The notes under the pieces were generated by a model that did no database searches, was not told where the DNA came from, and worked only from the letters and a program-made list of their open reading frames with translations. From NCBI RefSeq assembly GCF_000472545.1, contig NZ_AWZV01000007.1:62167-126166 (forward strand): DNA of 64,000 nucleotides, written 5' to 3'. The stretch's first letter is position 1; every line of letters begins with the position of its first letter. A program made the translations under genes and the position numbers. Shown here one piece after another: positions 44,008 through 53,771 of the stretch. The stretch is from Burkholderia sp. WSM2232 (GTDB taxonomy: Bacteria > Pseudomonadota > Gammaproteobacteria > Burkholderiales > Burkholderiaceae).

Positions 44008-44615
44008 CCACGTAGCCGGTGATCAGTTGGTTGCCGCCAATTGCTAATCTGCACAGGTCACCTTCAGTATTTTTCAACGCAGTTGTATTTCCATCGCGTT
44101 CCGTCAGCCTAATGTCGAAATTTATGTGCGGGCGGAGCGATCAGACCAAGGGATAGCGTGGTCCTGACCCGGAATGGTACATCCAGAAGCGTCAATCTTG
44201 GATCTGTATGGTGGCCTGATAGGAGCGTAACATCCGTCACATGCAGCCCCTGACCGGTTGCAATGCCATTAGAGCTGCAAAGAAGATCGTCGGTTGCTTT
44301 CTATCACGGCGTGAGCCATCGCCCCGCAGCGCATTCGGTACTTGCAACGACGATTTCCCCGGTTAAAAGATCGTGACTTCGCGCGACCCAGGGTTCGCAG
44401 CATCGTCCCCGATTCGAAACGGGAACTGCGGACCCGTTGATCGGGGCGTGCCTGAAAGCCTGGTTATTGCCGATCACTCGCAGTACCGTCGCTGCATGTG
44501 GTGCGAAACGCGCGGTGTCCGGGCCGGGACTTCTGTGGGGATTTACGCACACGCCTCGCCGGGATCGGTGTGCGGGTTCTGGTTATCTAAACTTGTTTGC
44601 GAAATGGAGAAGATC
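44008..44615. other. Divergent intergenic region, lower GC
   Basis: The 608 bases between the LAL regulator and the exported HD-domain gene are visibly richer in A and T than the surroundings, notably 44041-44300. No gene, clear repeat or RNA was recognised. The last bases hold GGAGAAG before ATG 44616. Confidence 0.4.
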
Positions 44616-45386
44616 ATGAAGTCCGGCAGTATCGTTGCTGCAGTTTGCGCCGCTATCGTTCTCGCAGTTGGGGGAATCAGTCTTGCCCCCGATGCACAGG
44701 CGCAGACGCAACCCAAATTCGATCAAGCTATGGCGAACGCTGGCGATGATGTTCCCGGCGTAAAGATTCCCGATAGCGAATTAGCGCGCGAGGCAGCCAA
44801 AACCATCCGCGATTCGGAAGGCGATTTTCTCTTTCAGCACTCCATGCGCGTCTACTATTGGGCTGCCCTGGCAGGAAAGCGCAAGGGCCTCGCTTTCGAC
44901 CCGGAGCTTCTGTACATTGCGGCGATGTTCCATGATTTCGGCCTGACGGCAGCTTATGGACACAGCCACTTGCGCTATGAAGTGGATGGCGCCAACGCGG
45001 CACGTGAATTTCTGCGGAGCCACGGCGTTAGCGAGGCGGATAGTCAGATGGTCTGGCTTGCGATTGCACTGCACACGACCAATGGGATTTCCGCTCAACT
45101 GTTCCCCATTGCTGCACTTGTTGCCGAAGGCGCCAACATGGACCTTGTGGGCGCCGGCTACGACGATTTCACAGCCGCGCAGCGCAACGCGGTTGAGGCG
45201 GCCTATCCCCACCCGCCACAATTTGCAGAGGAATTCATGCAGGCTCTCTACGACAGCCTGAAGCATCGCCCGGAGACCACGCAAGGAACGGGTCTCGCCG
45301 ACGTCATGGCCTACAAGGACCCCGGATTCGCCCGTAGGGACTTCAGCAAGCTGATGCGCAATTCGCATTGGGCTACCGGAAAGTGA
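44616..45386 (+). CDS. Exported HD-domain protein (cyanamide hydratase-like)
   Basis: The 256-residue protein has a signal peptide (residues 1-29, hydrophobic core AAVCAAIVLAVGGISLA, ending AQA). The HD fold follows: His75 (LFQHSMRVYYW), His106-Asp107 (MFHDFGLT), and His153 (LALHTT-like region). These metal-binding positions fit the cyanamide-hydratase-like branch rather than nucleotide phosphohydrolases. ATG 44616 is chosen for GGAGAAG five bases before it; an ATG at 44604 lacks one. A close cytosolic paralogue is at 50006-50665. An exported HD hydrolase of this type is unusual, and the substrate is unknown. Confidence 0.85.
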   Translation: MKSGSIVAAVCAAIVLAVGGISLAPDAQAQTQPKFDQAMANAGDDVPGVKIPDSELAREAAKTIRDSEGDFLFQHSMRVYYWAALAGKRKGLAFDPELLYIAAMFHDFGLTAAYGHSHLRYEVDGANAAREFLRSHGVSEADSQMVWLAIALHTTNGISAQLFPIAALVAEGANMDLVGAGYDDFTAAQRNAVEAAYPHPPQFAEEFMQALYDSLKHRPETTQGTGLADVMAYKDPGFARRDFSKLMRNSHWATGK

Positions 45387-45402
45387 CCAGCGTCCTCGGG
45401 CG

Positions 45403-45420
45403 CGGGGCATCTGCGCCCCG
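45403..45420 (+). terminator. Probable terminator after the exported HD gene
   Basis: CGGGGC (45403-45408) pairs with GCCCCG (45415-45420) around a six-base loop, followed by ACTTTGG. It lies 16 bases after the stop. Confidence 0.45.
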
Positions 45421-45586
45421 ACTTTGGTCGGACAGTGATGATCGCCGGTTCCTCGCGAGCCCGTCGTTGGCCGACCCCGCCAACAGCCAGTCGAACATGT
45501 GACAGCAAATGCCGCGACTTCTGCTTTAATTCGGGCATGGCCGAATCTTCTGCAAGGACCGACGCTGCTCAGCGCACGACAAACAA

Positions 45587-46528
45587 ATGACTGCAATTCC
45601 GGACAAGCTCTCGTGGGACGACCTGCGAATCGTGAAGGCGATTGGCGAAAGTGGCAGCCTGGCGGGTGCCGCGGCAGTGCTCGGTATAAACCATTCCACC
45701 GTTTCGCGGCGCCTCTCGTCTGTCGAGCAATCGCTCGGCGCGGCTCTGTTCGACCGGCGCCGCGCCGGTTACGTGTTGACGAGCATCGGCGCAGAAGTCA
45801 TGGCGCTTGGCGAGCGGGTAGAGAAAGACATTCTGAGCGTCGTTCGACGAGTCTCAGGCGGTACGCAAGGCCATAAGGGCGATCTGCGCATTACGACAAG
45901 CGACTCCCTTCTGCTCGATTTTTTGACACCTATCATTGCTGACTTTCAGACAGACAATCCGGAGATCAGGATAGAGGTAATCGTCGCCAATAAACCGTTG
46001 AACCTTGCACGCGGGGATTCCGATATTGCTTTACGGGCGACCACTGCGGTCCCCGACAATCTTTTTGGGCGCAAGGTCGCCACGGTTGCATGGGCAATCT
46101 ATGGCCGCCGCGTCGACTACGCCGGTACATTGCCCACTGCGGGCGGTCTTTACCAACAGCGCTGGGTGTCGTATGGGAGCGGCCTGTCCCGCCTCAAGGC
46201 GTTCAAATTTGTCAACGATCGCGTGCCTCGCGAACGGATCACATATCGAAGCGATTCAGTAGTCGGCGTGGCTTCAGCGATTGCAGCCGGCATGGGGATC
46301 GGTTTTCTACCGTGCATGCATGGAGATCTCGTGCCGGGGCTCGTACGCCTGGGTCCCGTGGAACCGGACGTATTCGATGAATTGTGGGTCCTCACCCATC
46401 CTGACATCCGCAAGTCAGGACGGGTTTACGCGTTCCTTACTCATTGCGCCGATGCGGTCGCAAGGGAGCGCGATTTTATCGAAGGCAGACAGATCCGTTG
46501 TAGCCAGCCCGCTGGCAGTGATCGATAA
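45587..46528 (+). CDS. LysR-family transcriptional regulator
   Basis: The 313-residue protein has the LysR winged helix at about residues 9-65 (WDDLRIVKAIGESGSLAGAA, then HSTVSRRLSSVEQSLGAALF) and a canonical effector domain with the loop DSVVGVASAIAAGMGIGFLP. Its N-terminal domain resembles the subgroup that controls neighbouring dehydrogenase or catalase-like genes. Catalase follows 399 bases downstream on the same strand, too far to claim an operon. It is not an OxyR: the redox cysteine pair of OxyR is absent. Confidence 0.9.
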   Translation: MTAIPDKLSWDDLRIVKAIGESGSLAGAAAVLGINHSTVSRRLSSVEQSLGAALFDRRRAGYVLTSIGAEVMALGERVEKDILSVVRRVSGGTQGHKGDLRITTSDSLLLDFLTPIIADFQTDNPEIRIEVIVANKPLNLARGDSDIALRATTAVPDNLFGRKVATVAWAIYGRRVDYAGTLPTAGGLYQQRWVSYGSGLSRLKAFKFVNDRVPRERITYRSDSVVGVASAIAAGMGIGFLPCMHGDLVPGLVRLGPVEPDVFDELWVLTHPDIRKSGRVYAFLTHCADAVARERDFIEGRQIRCSQPAGSDR

Positions 46529-46927
46529 CGGCCGGGCTTTTGCGTCTCTCGCTGCGAAAGGCGGCAGACTCCTCCAGACCTCGTGTCTTCGACGGGCAGC
46601 GGCCCGTGCGTGCGCAACGGCAAGTGCGCAATTTTGCACACGGCATTCCGCACGAATGCAGACCGCCGCGCTGCAACTCCCCTTAGAATTCCGCTCATCC
46701 AATGAACAACGGAGGACCGGCCCGCATTGGTGCTTTGTTCCACTGCGCATTCATGCCCGGTCGTCGCGTTCAAGCGTAAGCGTGTTCCTGGCGAACATCC
46801 CATGTTGAACATGTGCCGGTTTTGTTTGACGCCGTCCGGGAAGACACGGAGGCGTTGACGTCTCAGACTCATCGTTTTCTCCGGCATGCTGACCGCCGGC
46901 CTTTCTATCATCATTGGAGAGCTGACC
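46529..46927. other. Intergenic region upstream of catalase, nothing recognised
   Basis: The 399 bases hold no supported gene. The catalase ribosome site GGAGAGC (46915-46921) is at its end, followed by a GTG start. Any peroxide-responsive operator would be expected here, but I could not identify one by eye. Confidence 0.4.
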
Positions 46928-48391
46928 GTGAAGAAGCTGACAACTGCTTTTGGCGCACCCGTTGTGGACAACCAGAATGTTCAAACGGCCGGACCGCGTG
47001 GTCCTGCATTGCTGCAAGACGTATGGTTTCTCGAGAAACTTGCGCACTTCGATCGTGAAGTGATTCCTGAGCGGCGAATGCATGCCAAAGGTTCGGGCGC
47101 ATTTGGCACCTTCACGGTTACTCACGACATCACGAAGTACACGCGTGCAAAGATTTTTTCCGAAGTCGGCAAGAAGACGGAACTGTTCGCACGGTTTTCC
47201 ACAGTAGCAGGCGAACGCGGCGCGGCCGACGCCGAGCGTGATATTCGTGGCTTTGCGGTCAAGTTCTATACGGAAGAGGGCAACTGGGACCTGGTCGGCA
47301 ATAACACACCCGTTTTCTTCCTGCGCGATCCGCTGAAGTTTCCAGACCTGAATCATGCGATCAAACGCGACCCTCGCAGCGGCCTGCGCAGCGCGGAAAA
47401 CAATTGGGACTTCTGGACGCAATTGCCCGAAGCATTGCACCAGGTGACCATCGTCATGAGTGACCGGGGAATTCCCAAGTCGTTTCGACACATGCATGGC
47501 TTCGGAAGCCATACGTTCAGCTTTATCAGCGCGGCTAAAGAGCGCTTCTGGGTCAAGTTCCACCTGGTGACCCAGCAGGGCGTTCAGAACCTGACTGACG
47601 AGGAGGCAGTAGCGCTCGTCGGTGTCGATCGTGAAAGCTCGCATCGCGATTTGTACGAAGCGATCGAACGCGAGGACTTCCCTCGCTGGAAGCTATTTGT
47701 GCAGATCATGCCGGAGAACGATGCGGCGACCTATCCGATCAATCCTTTCGACTTGACCAAGGTCTGGCCGAAGAAAGACTATCCGTTGATCGAAGTCGGC
47801 GTCATGGAATTGAATCGAAACGCGGAGAATCATTTTGCGCAGGTAGAGCAGGCGGCGTTCAATCCGGCGAACGTGGTGCCGGGCATCAGCTTTTCGCCGG
47901 ACAAAATGCTGCAAGGCCGGCTCTTCTCCTATGGCGACGCGCAGCGCTACCGGGTAGGCGTGAATCACAGCCTGATTCCGGTCAATGCGCCGCGCTGCCC
48001 GGTGCATAGTTATCACCGCGACGGCATGATGAGAGTCGACAGCAACGCCGGCGGCGCAACGCCGTATAACCCGAACACGCGGGGCGAATGGCTGGACCAG
48101 CCGGATTTCAGCGAGCCGCCGTTGTCGTTGGAAGGTGCGGCCGATCACTGGAACCATCGCGTGGACGACGATTACTACTCGCAGCCCGGCGCGCTATTCA
48201 GGCTGATGTCCGATACGCAGAAACAGGCGCTATTCGGCAATACCGCACGTGCACTGTCCGGAGTGTCCGAGCCGATCCGAAAGCTCCACATCGAGCACTG
48301 TACAAGGGCAGACCCGGCCTACGGTCAGGGCGTAGCCGCAGCACTCGAGGCGCAGCGTGCGCGCGAGGCGAGGACGAATCAGGCGCTTTGA
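46928..48391 (+). CDS. Monofunctional haem catalase
   Basis: The 487-residue catalase decomposes hydrogen peroxide. The catalytic His52 is in [12 protein letters not shown] and Asn125 in VGNNTPVFF. The proximal haem-ligand Tyr lies near residue 335 in [12 protein letters not shown]. The length fits the small-subunit clade 3. The start is a GTG at 46928 with GGAGAGC seven bases before it; an ATG at 46886 would add 14 residues with no site. It lies downstream of a LysR gene and upstream of a DUF3331 gene. No signal peptide is present. Confidence 0.94.
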   Translation: MKKLTTAFGAPVVDNQNVQTAGPRGPALLQDVWFLEKLAHFDREVIPERRMHAKGSGAFGTFTVTHDITKYTRAKIFSEVGKKTELFARFSTVAGERGAADAERDIRGFAVKFYTEEGNWDLVGNNTPVFFLRDPLKFPDLNHAIKRDPRSGLRSAENNWDFWTQLPEALHQVTIVMSDRGIPKSFRHMHGFGSHTFSFISAAKERFWVKFHLVTQQGVQNLTDEEAVALVGVDRESSHRDLYEAIEREDFPRWKLFVQIMPENDAATYPINPFDLTKVWPKKDYPLIEVGVMELNRNAENHFAQVEQAAFNPANVVPGISFSPDKMLQGRLFSYGDAQRYRVGVNHSLIPVNAPRCPVHSYHRDGMMRVDSNAGGATPYNPNTRGEWLDQPDFSEPPLSLEGAADHWNHRVDDDYYSQPGALFRLMSDTQKQALFGNTARALSGVSEPIRKLHIEHCTRADPAYGQGVAAALEAQRAREARTNQAL

Positions 48392-48506
48392 TCCGTTGGT
48401 TTGAAGGCCCAATACGGGCCGCGCAAGCGGCTCGCGCTTTGCGAACGTCCTCGGCACCTGGATGAGTCCGCATCAGGACTTACCCGAGCGGAACGGAGGT
48501 CCAACC

Positions 48507-48962
48507 TTGGTCAATCGAGATCCATGGCTTGCTATCGTCTATCGGCTAAAGGAAGCGGCGTTGGGTGTTAGGCCGACGATTCGCACGATTGGCGCTCGTC
48601 GGTCGGGCGGTTATGGCGTACAGCCTGCGCGTGCTGTATCGAGCGCATTCGATATCGTGGACATCGCGCGTCAGTCGGATGCAACACTACTCGTATCCTG
48701 GAGCGACCCCACTCTAGGCCGATTCGTCGATCAGCGATGGCTGATCGGATGCGCGCGCGTCAACGGGACGTGCCGTTTGACTGGCAACGCGGTCCGCCCG
48801 GGCGACGCTGTCTTCCGTCCTCGACCCCGCAAAGGTATCGAGCCGCCCAATGCCCGCGACATGATACTGGTTGCCAGCGTGAGACACTTGTTCGCAGAAC
48901 GCGCGCTTACGTCGAGAACAAACGATTGCCTCGATTTTCCTTGCGCCTATCGGGCAGACTGA
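48507..48962 (+). CDS. DUF3331 domain-containing protein (second copy)
   Basis: I use a TTG start at 48507 because GGAGG lies seven bases upstream. The product is then 151 residues and begins near the family's DPW motif (VNRDPWLAIVYRLKE), matching the 149-residue copy at 36912-37361. The ATG at 48462 lacks a ribosome site. The core reads DATLLVSWSDPTLGRFVDQR, then GTCRLTGNAVRPGDAVFRP and MILVASV. The function is unknown. The two copies are clearly diverged, so they are not a recent duplication. Confidence 0.82.
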   Translation: MVNRDPWLAIVYRLKEAALGVRPTIRTIGARRSGGYGVQPARAVSSAFDIVDIARQSDATLLVSWSDPTLGRFVDQRWLIGCARVNGTCRLTGNAVRPGDAVFRPRPRKGIEPPNARDMILVASVRHLFAERALTSRTNDCLDFPCAYRAD

Positions 48963-49193
48963 GCTTGTGGGCGAATTGCCGGTGACCGGTCAATGTCACC
49001 GCGACCCGTGTGGTGGCCCTTGCGTCGTGGCGAGGCGCGGGCCTTGTTTGTGTTACTGCTCCAGTCAGCGTTCTCCTCTCGCTGTTGCGCGTCACTCGTC
49101 TCATATGGGTGATGCGCAACTGCGTTTGCCAGCAGACGAACGTGCCCTTTCTTCCGAATTTTGAGGACGGCAAGAGAGAAGAGGCGAGAGGCG

Positions 49194-49228
<35 letters not shown>

Positions 49229-49233
49229 AACGA

Positions 49234-49956
49234 TCAGAATGCCGCCTTGCCCACCGACGCGCCACCGTCAACGAACAAGGTTTGCCCCGTGATGAAGCCA
49301 GCATCCTCGGACAAAAGAAACGCCACGGCCGCCGCCAATTCCTCAGGCTTGCCGAATCGCTTCATGGGCACCAGCGACAGAAAGCGCTGCTCCGCTTCGC
49401 TGCCGACGGGCGTGTTTTGCCGGAACAGTTCGGTTTCGGTGGGCCCGGGCGCGACCGCGTTCACGGTAATGCCGGTCTGCGCAAGCTCCAGTGCCCAAGT
49501 GCGCGTAAAGCTCATCATCGCGGCTTTCGCCGCAGCGTATGCCGTGCGGTTGGCAACGCCAAGCACGACAAGGCTCGAGAGATTAACGATTCGCCCCCAG
49601 CCTCGATCCCGCATGCCGGGCAGCAAGGCTTGCACTGTTTGCACGGCAGAGGTCAGATTGTGGCGGAAAGACGCCTCCAGATCGTCGAGATCAACTGCTT
49701 CAACGCTGGCCAGACGGACAAACCCCGCATTGTTGATGACGCCATCGAAGCTATAACGGCCGACGAGCCTCTCGAGCGCTCGTGTCGTGGCGTCCCGGTC
49801 GGTTAGATCGACGGAAACGAGCGTACCGGGGAAGCCTGGGTCATCGGCCCCGCGTGCAAGACCAATGACCTGATGTCCGTCAGCGGCGAGCCGGTGCGAC
49901 AAAGCGCGCCCGATACCCTTGCTGGCGCCGGTGATCAAAAATGTACGTCTGCGCAT
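49234..49956 (-). CDS. SDR-family oxidoreductase
   Basis: The 240-residue short-chain dehydrogenase has the cofactor loop TGASKGIG at 9-16, INNAG and NLSSLV. The active-site stretch TAYAAAKAAM holds Tyr and Lys, and the C-terminus has TGQTLFVDGG. It lies 49 bases after the cytosolic HD-domain gene on the same strand, so the two are probably co-transcribed and divergent from a MocR-type regulator. The substrate is not known. Confidence 0.9.
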   Translation of the reverse strand: MRRRTFLITGASKGIGRALSHRLAADGHQVIGLARGADDPGFPGTLVSVDLTDRDATTRALERLVGRYSFDGVINNAGFVRLASVEAVDLDDLEASFRHNLTSAVQTVQALLPGMRDRGWGRIVNLSSLVVLGVANRTAYAAAKAAMMSFTRTWALELAQTGITVNAVAPGPTETELFRQNTPVGSEAEQRFLSLVPMKRFGKPEELAAAVAFLLSEDAGFITGQTLFVDGGASVGKAAF

Positions 49957-50005
49957 GGTGAAAAGAAAGTAGCGGTAGAAGAGAGTTCGTAGGGTGACGA
50001 GAGCG

Positions 50006-50665
50006 TCAGCCCCACCTGGAGTTCAGCATGATGCTGCACATGTTCACGCGCTCGAAGCCCGGGTCCTTGTACGCCAGAAAATCGTCGTTGAAGGTGCCGA
50101 ACGTAGTGGTGGGGCGGTGCTTCATGCCCTCGTAGAAGGCGTCGATCATCTTGCCGACGAAATCGGCGCCGCGCGGATAGGCCTCGACCACCGCCGCGCG
50201 CTGTTCGTGCGTCAACTCATCGAAGCCGCGTCCCGCTACGTCCATCCCGGCACCTGCCTGCACCAGCGCGATCTCGCCGTGCATGTGCTCTGGAATGCCT
50301 GGCGTGGTATGGAGCGCCACGGCGGTCCATACTTTCGCGATGTCCGCCTCGTCGATATGGTGGCTGCGCAGAAAATCGCGCGCGGCGTTGGCGCCGTCCA
50401 CTTCGAAACGCAGTTCGCTGTCGCGATAGGCCGACGTCAAACCGATATCGTGGAACATAGCCGCCACGTAGAGCAGCTCAGGGTCGAAGGCAATACTGTT
50501 TCGTTTGCCCAACAGCGCGCCCCATAGGTAGACGCGCGTCGAGTGATTGAACAGCAGTTTACTTTCGGTGTCGCGCACGAGCTGGGCTACCTCACGCGCT
50601 AGCTGGCTGTCAGGAATGACGATATCGAGCGTTTCGTTCGTCGAGGCCGTTTTATCGTGCTTCAT
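50006..50665 (-). CDS. Cytosolic HD-domain protein (cyanamide hydratase-like)
   Basis: The 219-residue protein lacks a signal peptide but otherwise aligns along its length with the exported HD protein at 44616-45386: HSTRVYLWGA (His41), MFHDIGLTSAY (His72, Asp73), FEVDGANAARDFL and ALHTTPGI (His119). These metal ligands suggest hydration or hydrolysis of a small nitrile- or amide-like compound, by analogy with cyanamide hydratase. It is the first gene of a two-gene unit with the SDR and is divergent from the MocR regulator at 50844. Confidence 0.85.
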   Translation of the reverse strand: MKHDKTASTNETLDIVIPDSQLAREVAQLVRDTESKLLFNHSTRVYLWGALLGKRNSIAFDPELLYVAAMFHDIGLTSAYRDSELRFEVDGANAARDFLRSHHIDEADIAKVWTAVALHTTPGIPEHMHGEIALVQAGAGMDVAGRGFDELTHEQRAAVVEAYPRGADFVGKMIDAFYEGMKHRPTTTFGTFNDDFLAYKDPGFERVNMCSIMLNSRWG

Positions 50666-50763
50666 TGGTTGCTGAACCGGGTCGGAGCGTGCGTTTGCTG
50701 CTGCACGCTTTTTTCTGGACCACCCCTCGGGCGGGCTAATAAGCGCTGGAACTGACTGGCGGC

Positions 50764-50783
50764 AGTTACACAGAAGAAGTTAC
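50764..50783. promoter_or_regulatory. Direct repeat AGTTAC in the MocR/HD intergenic region
   Basis: Two AGTTAC hexamers start 14 bases apart (50764 and 50778), about 60-80 bases before the MocR ATG. MocR-family regulators often bind direct repeats in their divergent promoter. Two hexamers alone can occur by chance. Confidence 0.3.
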
Positions 50784-50843
50784 GCTTCCCGTGGGGCATG
50801 GAACAGCCCCAAGATCTGGCAATCGGAATGTACTATTGCGCCC

Positions 50844-52253
50844 ATGACAAAGCTTTCTATTGGCATCGATCGCGCAGGGCACATCTCGCTGTCGGCGCAA
50901 ATTTACGGCTCCATCCGGGACGCAATCGAGTCCGGCCAGCTTGCCTCCGGCGCGCGGCTACCTTCGTGGTCGGATCTGGCCGCGCAACTCGGTGTGTCCC
51001 GAGGCACCGTTCGTGCTGCCTATGCACGTCTGATCGACGAGCAGTTCGCGATCGGCCTGGGCGCGGCCGGCACCCGGGTAGCCGCCCGGCCCTTGCCGGC
51101 GAGAACTGGATGGTCACCGGAAGCGCCGCCGCTTCCGGAGCTCTTCAGCGACTTCAGCACGGCGCCTTTAGCGTTTCAAATGGGTGTACCGTCGCAGGAC
51201 GCTTTTCCGTTCAAGCTCTGGTCGCGCATTCAGGCACGCGCGGCGCGCCGGGCGGCAGCGGCCCCTGTCGGATACCCCGATCCACGCGGCGAACCAGATC
51301 TGCGGCAGGAGATCGCGTCGTATCTTGCAGTCTCACGCGGGCTGCGATGCAGTCCCTCGCAGGTCTTCGTCACGGCAGGCTTCTCCGGCGCGCTCAATCT
51401 CGCGATTCGCGGCCTGCAACTGGAAGGCAGGAAAGCCTGGATGGAAGATCCGGGCTTTCCGCTTACGCGTACTGCGCTCGCGCTGGCGGGCATGACCGTG
51501 GCAGGAGTGCCGGTGGATGTGGACGGACTGGATATCGACGCGGGCATCCGGATCGCACCCGGAGCCGTCCTCGCTGTGGTCACACCGGGTCAGCAGGCGC
51601 CGCTCGGAATGACGATGTCGCTCCCTCGACGGATTTCACTGCTCGAGTGGGCCAGACACCACGAGGCCTGGATCGTCGAAGACGACTATCTCGGCGAATT
51701 GCAGTTGAGGGGACGGGCCGCACCGGCTCTGGCCTCGCTCGACCAGGACGGGCGCGTGCTGCACATCGGGACGTTCAGCAAGACCATCAGCCCGGCACTA
51801 CGGCTGGGTTTTCTCGTTGTACCGTCGGACCTGGCACGCCGCTTTGGCGACGTCGCGGCTTGCCTTGCGCCCGCGCCGGCTGCATCTGCGCAGCACGCCG
51901 TCACCGAGTTCATGCACGACGGCCACTATTTTCGCCATCTGCGTCGTATGAAGCGCCTTTACGCCGCCCGACAGGAATCTCTCGTTCGTTGTCTGAACGA
52001 ACTGACCTCGGAATCAATCAAGGTGCAAGCCGCCGCAGGCATGACCGTCGTGACCGCTCTTCCCGAATCCGTATCGGATGTCGACATCGCTTTGCGGGCG
52101 CGACTTTTCGGGCTGGCTCCAGTTCCTCTGTCACCCTGGTACACGAGCAATCCGGGGCAGCGGGGGCTGTTGCTCGGTGTGACGAACGTGAATGAGAGAA
52201 CGGTGGCGAGCAATTGCTCCCGCCTGCTGGAACTCATACTCGGGCACCACTAA
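50844..52253 (+). CDS. MocR/PdxR-type GntR-aminotransferase regulator
   Basis: The 469-residue fusion protein carries a GntR winged helix at ~10-75 (SIRDAIESGQLASGARLPSW, then LGVSRGTVRAAYARL). A type I aminotransferase-like domain follows, with the PLP-binding lysine in IGTFSKTISPALRLGF. MocR regulators use PLP to sense an amino compound or PLP itself. It is divergent from the HD/SDR unit and upstream of a cupin and an AhpD-like gene; either set could be its target. The AGTTAC direct repeats at 50764-50769 and 50778-50783 lie in the gap. Confidence 0.92.
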   Translation: MTKLSIGIDRAGHISLSAQIYGSIRDAIESGQLASGARLPSWSDLAAQLGVSRGTVRAAYARLIDEQFAIGLGAAGTRVAARPLPARTGWSPEAPPLPELFSDFSTAPLAFQMGVPSQDAFPFKLWSRIQARAARRAAAAPVGYPDPRGEPDLRQEIASYLAVSRGLRCSPSQVFVTAGFSGALNLAIRGLQLEGRKAWMEDPGFPLTRTALALAGMTVAGVPVDVDGLDIDAGIRIAPGAVLAVVTPGQQAPLGMTMSLPRRISLLEWARHHEAWIVEDDYLGELQLRGRAAPALASLDQDGRVLHIGTFSKTISPALRLGFLVVPSDLARRFGDVAACLAPAPAASAQHAVTEFMHDGHYFRHLRRMKRLYAARQESLVRCLNELTSESIKVQAAAGMTVVTALPESVSDVDIALRARLFGLAPVPLSPWYTSNPGQRGLLLGVTNVNERTVASNCSRLLELILGHH

Positions 52254-52371
52254 TAAACCGGCGGACTTCGTCCGCCTACGCTTCTTGGTGCATTGAAAAT
52301 GTTCGTTCCCGGTGCTTTTGTGGGCCCTCATGTCGCCAGATAATGCGGGAACACAAAGGAGCGATCAACCC

Positions 52372-52788
52372 ATGAACATTCCCTCTAACATACGAGCCGC
52401 CTGCACAGCCATGGCCTTCGGCATTGCCGTTCCAGCTATCGCGCATGGCGGGGCCGAAACCGTCACACCCAACTTTCAACACGCCATTCCTAACGTGCCT
52501 GGCAAGTCGTTGACCGCCGTCTCCGTCGATTACCCACCGGGCGCCGCGTCGTCCGCCCACAGGCATGCGGACTCAGCATTCATCTATGCGTACGTCGTAT
52601 CGGGCGACATCGAGTCACAGGTAGGTGATGGTCCGAAGCGCGTCTACCATGCCGGCGAGAGCTTTTTCGAAGAGCCTGGCGCTATTCACCGCGTAAGCCG
52701 CAATGCAAGCGCAACGAAGCCTGCAAAGTTGCTCGCCGTGTTCGTCGTGGACAGCAACGATAAAGTCCTGACTACCCCCATCAAGTAA
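52372..52788 (+). CDS. Secreted cupin-domain protein
   Basis: The 138-residue protein has a signal peptide (cleavage near AIA-HGG) and a single cupin barrel. Motif 1 is in PPGAASSAHRHADSAFIYAY and motif 2 in YHAGESFFEEPGAIHR; the His and Glu residues should hold a metal. It probably acts as a small periplasmic dioxygenase or quencher. ATG 52372 has AAGGAG ten bases upstream. It lies 24 bases before an AhpD-like gene, and the two are likely co-transcribed. Confidence 0.85.
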   Translation: MNIPSNIRAACTAMAFGIAVPAIAHGGAETVTPNFQHAIPNVPGKSLTAVSVDYPPGAASSAHRHADSAFIYAYVVSGDIESQVGDGPKRVYHAGESFFEEPGAIHRVSRNASATKPAKLLAVFVVDSNDKVLTTPIK

Positions 52789-52812
52789 TCCACTGTCTCA
52801 AGGAGCTACCTC

Positions 52813-53268
52813 ATGAGCAAGCGCCTCGACTACACCCAGATTGCACCCGCGGGCGTCAAAGCCCTCGGAGGCGTCTACGGCTACGTTATGAACTGCGACC
52901 TGTCGCCGGTTCTCGTCGACCTGGTTTATCTGCGCGTCTCGCAGATCAACAACTGCGCCTACTGTCTCGACATGCATACACGCGACCTGCTGAAGAAGGG
53001 CGTGAAAGTCGAGAAGCTGGCACTCGTGCAGGCATGGAGAGAGGCGGGCCATCTGTTCGACGACCGCGAGCGTGCAGCACTCGCGTGGGCCGAATCAGTC
53101 ACGCTGGTGGCGCAGACCGGCGTGCCCGACGCGTCATACGAGGCCGCCCGTGCCGTGTTCAATGAACGTGAACTGGTTGACCTGACCATCGCGATCAGCC
53201 TGATGAATACTTATAATCGTATGGCAATCAGCTTCCGGAACACGCCTCAGGCTGTAATGGAAGAGTAG
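52813..53268 (+). CDS. Carboxymuconolactone decarboxylase / AhpD-like protein
   Basis: The 151-residue alkylhydroperoxidase-like protein has the redox pair Cys48-Ala-Tyr-Cys51 with His55 (NNCAYCLDMHTRD), typical of the CMD fold. Such proteins reduce peroxides or act in thiol-disulfide exchange. AAGGAG precedes the ATG. The cupin gene ends 24 bases upstream. Together with the catalase, superoxide dismutase and Dps genes it adds to the oxidative-stress theme of this half of the window. Confidence 0.9.
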   Translation: MSKRLDYTQIAPAGVKALGGVYGYVMNCDLSPVLVDLVYLRVSQINNCAYCLDMHTRDLLKKGVKVEKLALVQAWREAGHLFDDRERAALAWAESVTLVAQTGVPDASYEAARAVFNERELVDLTIAISLMNTYNRMAISFRNTPQAVMEE

Positions 53269-53771
53269 AGCGCCGCGCGAGTTTGTGCAGGGTAGAGTGC
53301 CCCGACTTCGGCATATGCCGCGCCAAATTTCCTGCGCATTTCTTTATGCGCTATGGAGCGCGGCGCGAGTAAGTCTGTTTGTCGGGGTTGTCGACAAGAC
53401 GATCATTGCAGACATCTCCGCTCGCGCGTTTCTTTTGTCGACGCGAGTGGAATGACTTGCCCTTATGCGTGCCTATGCAACGACGGCGCGCGCAGCACGA
53501 GTCCACATTTGCGACGGATTCAGATAGCGCCCGAGCATAGGTCCGAATGCGCACCACCTTCTGACACCCGCTGACCCGCGACGCAATCAGATCGCGTTCC
53601 TGTGGCTACCCCTGGCACCGATTCAAGGCGACAGGGGCAGTATCTGCATCGGCCGTTATTTCGTAGTTTTAAATGAATCAACGTGCCTATAAGCTGCCGA
53701 CAGCACGGACCCACATCGGGTCCGGCCGCCATCATCCCTTTTGCAAGCGCCCCCGGGCTTAAAACGCTGGG
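53269..53771. other. Intergenic region, no gene seen
   Basis: The 503 bases between two convergent genes show no supported reading frame and no obvious repeat. Short open frames on both strands have Arg/Cys-rich compositions typical of non-coding high-GC sequence. Confidence 0.45.

Noticed and set aside
41668..44022. 784-residue plus-strand frame across the LAL regulator
   Set aside because: Shadow of a well-supported minus-strand gene; long only because high GC removes stop codons.
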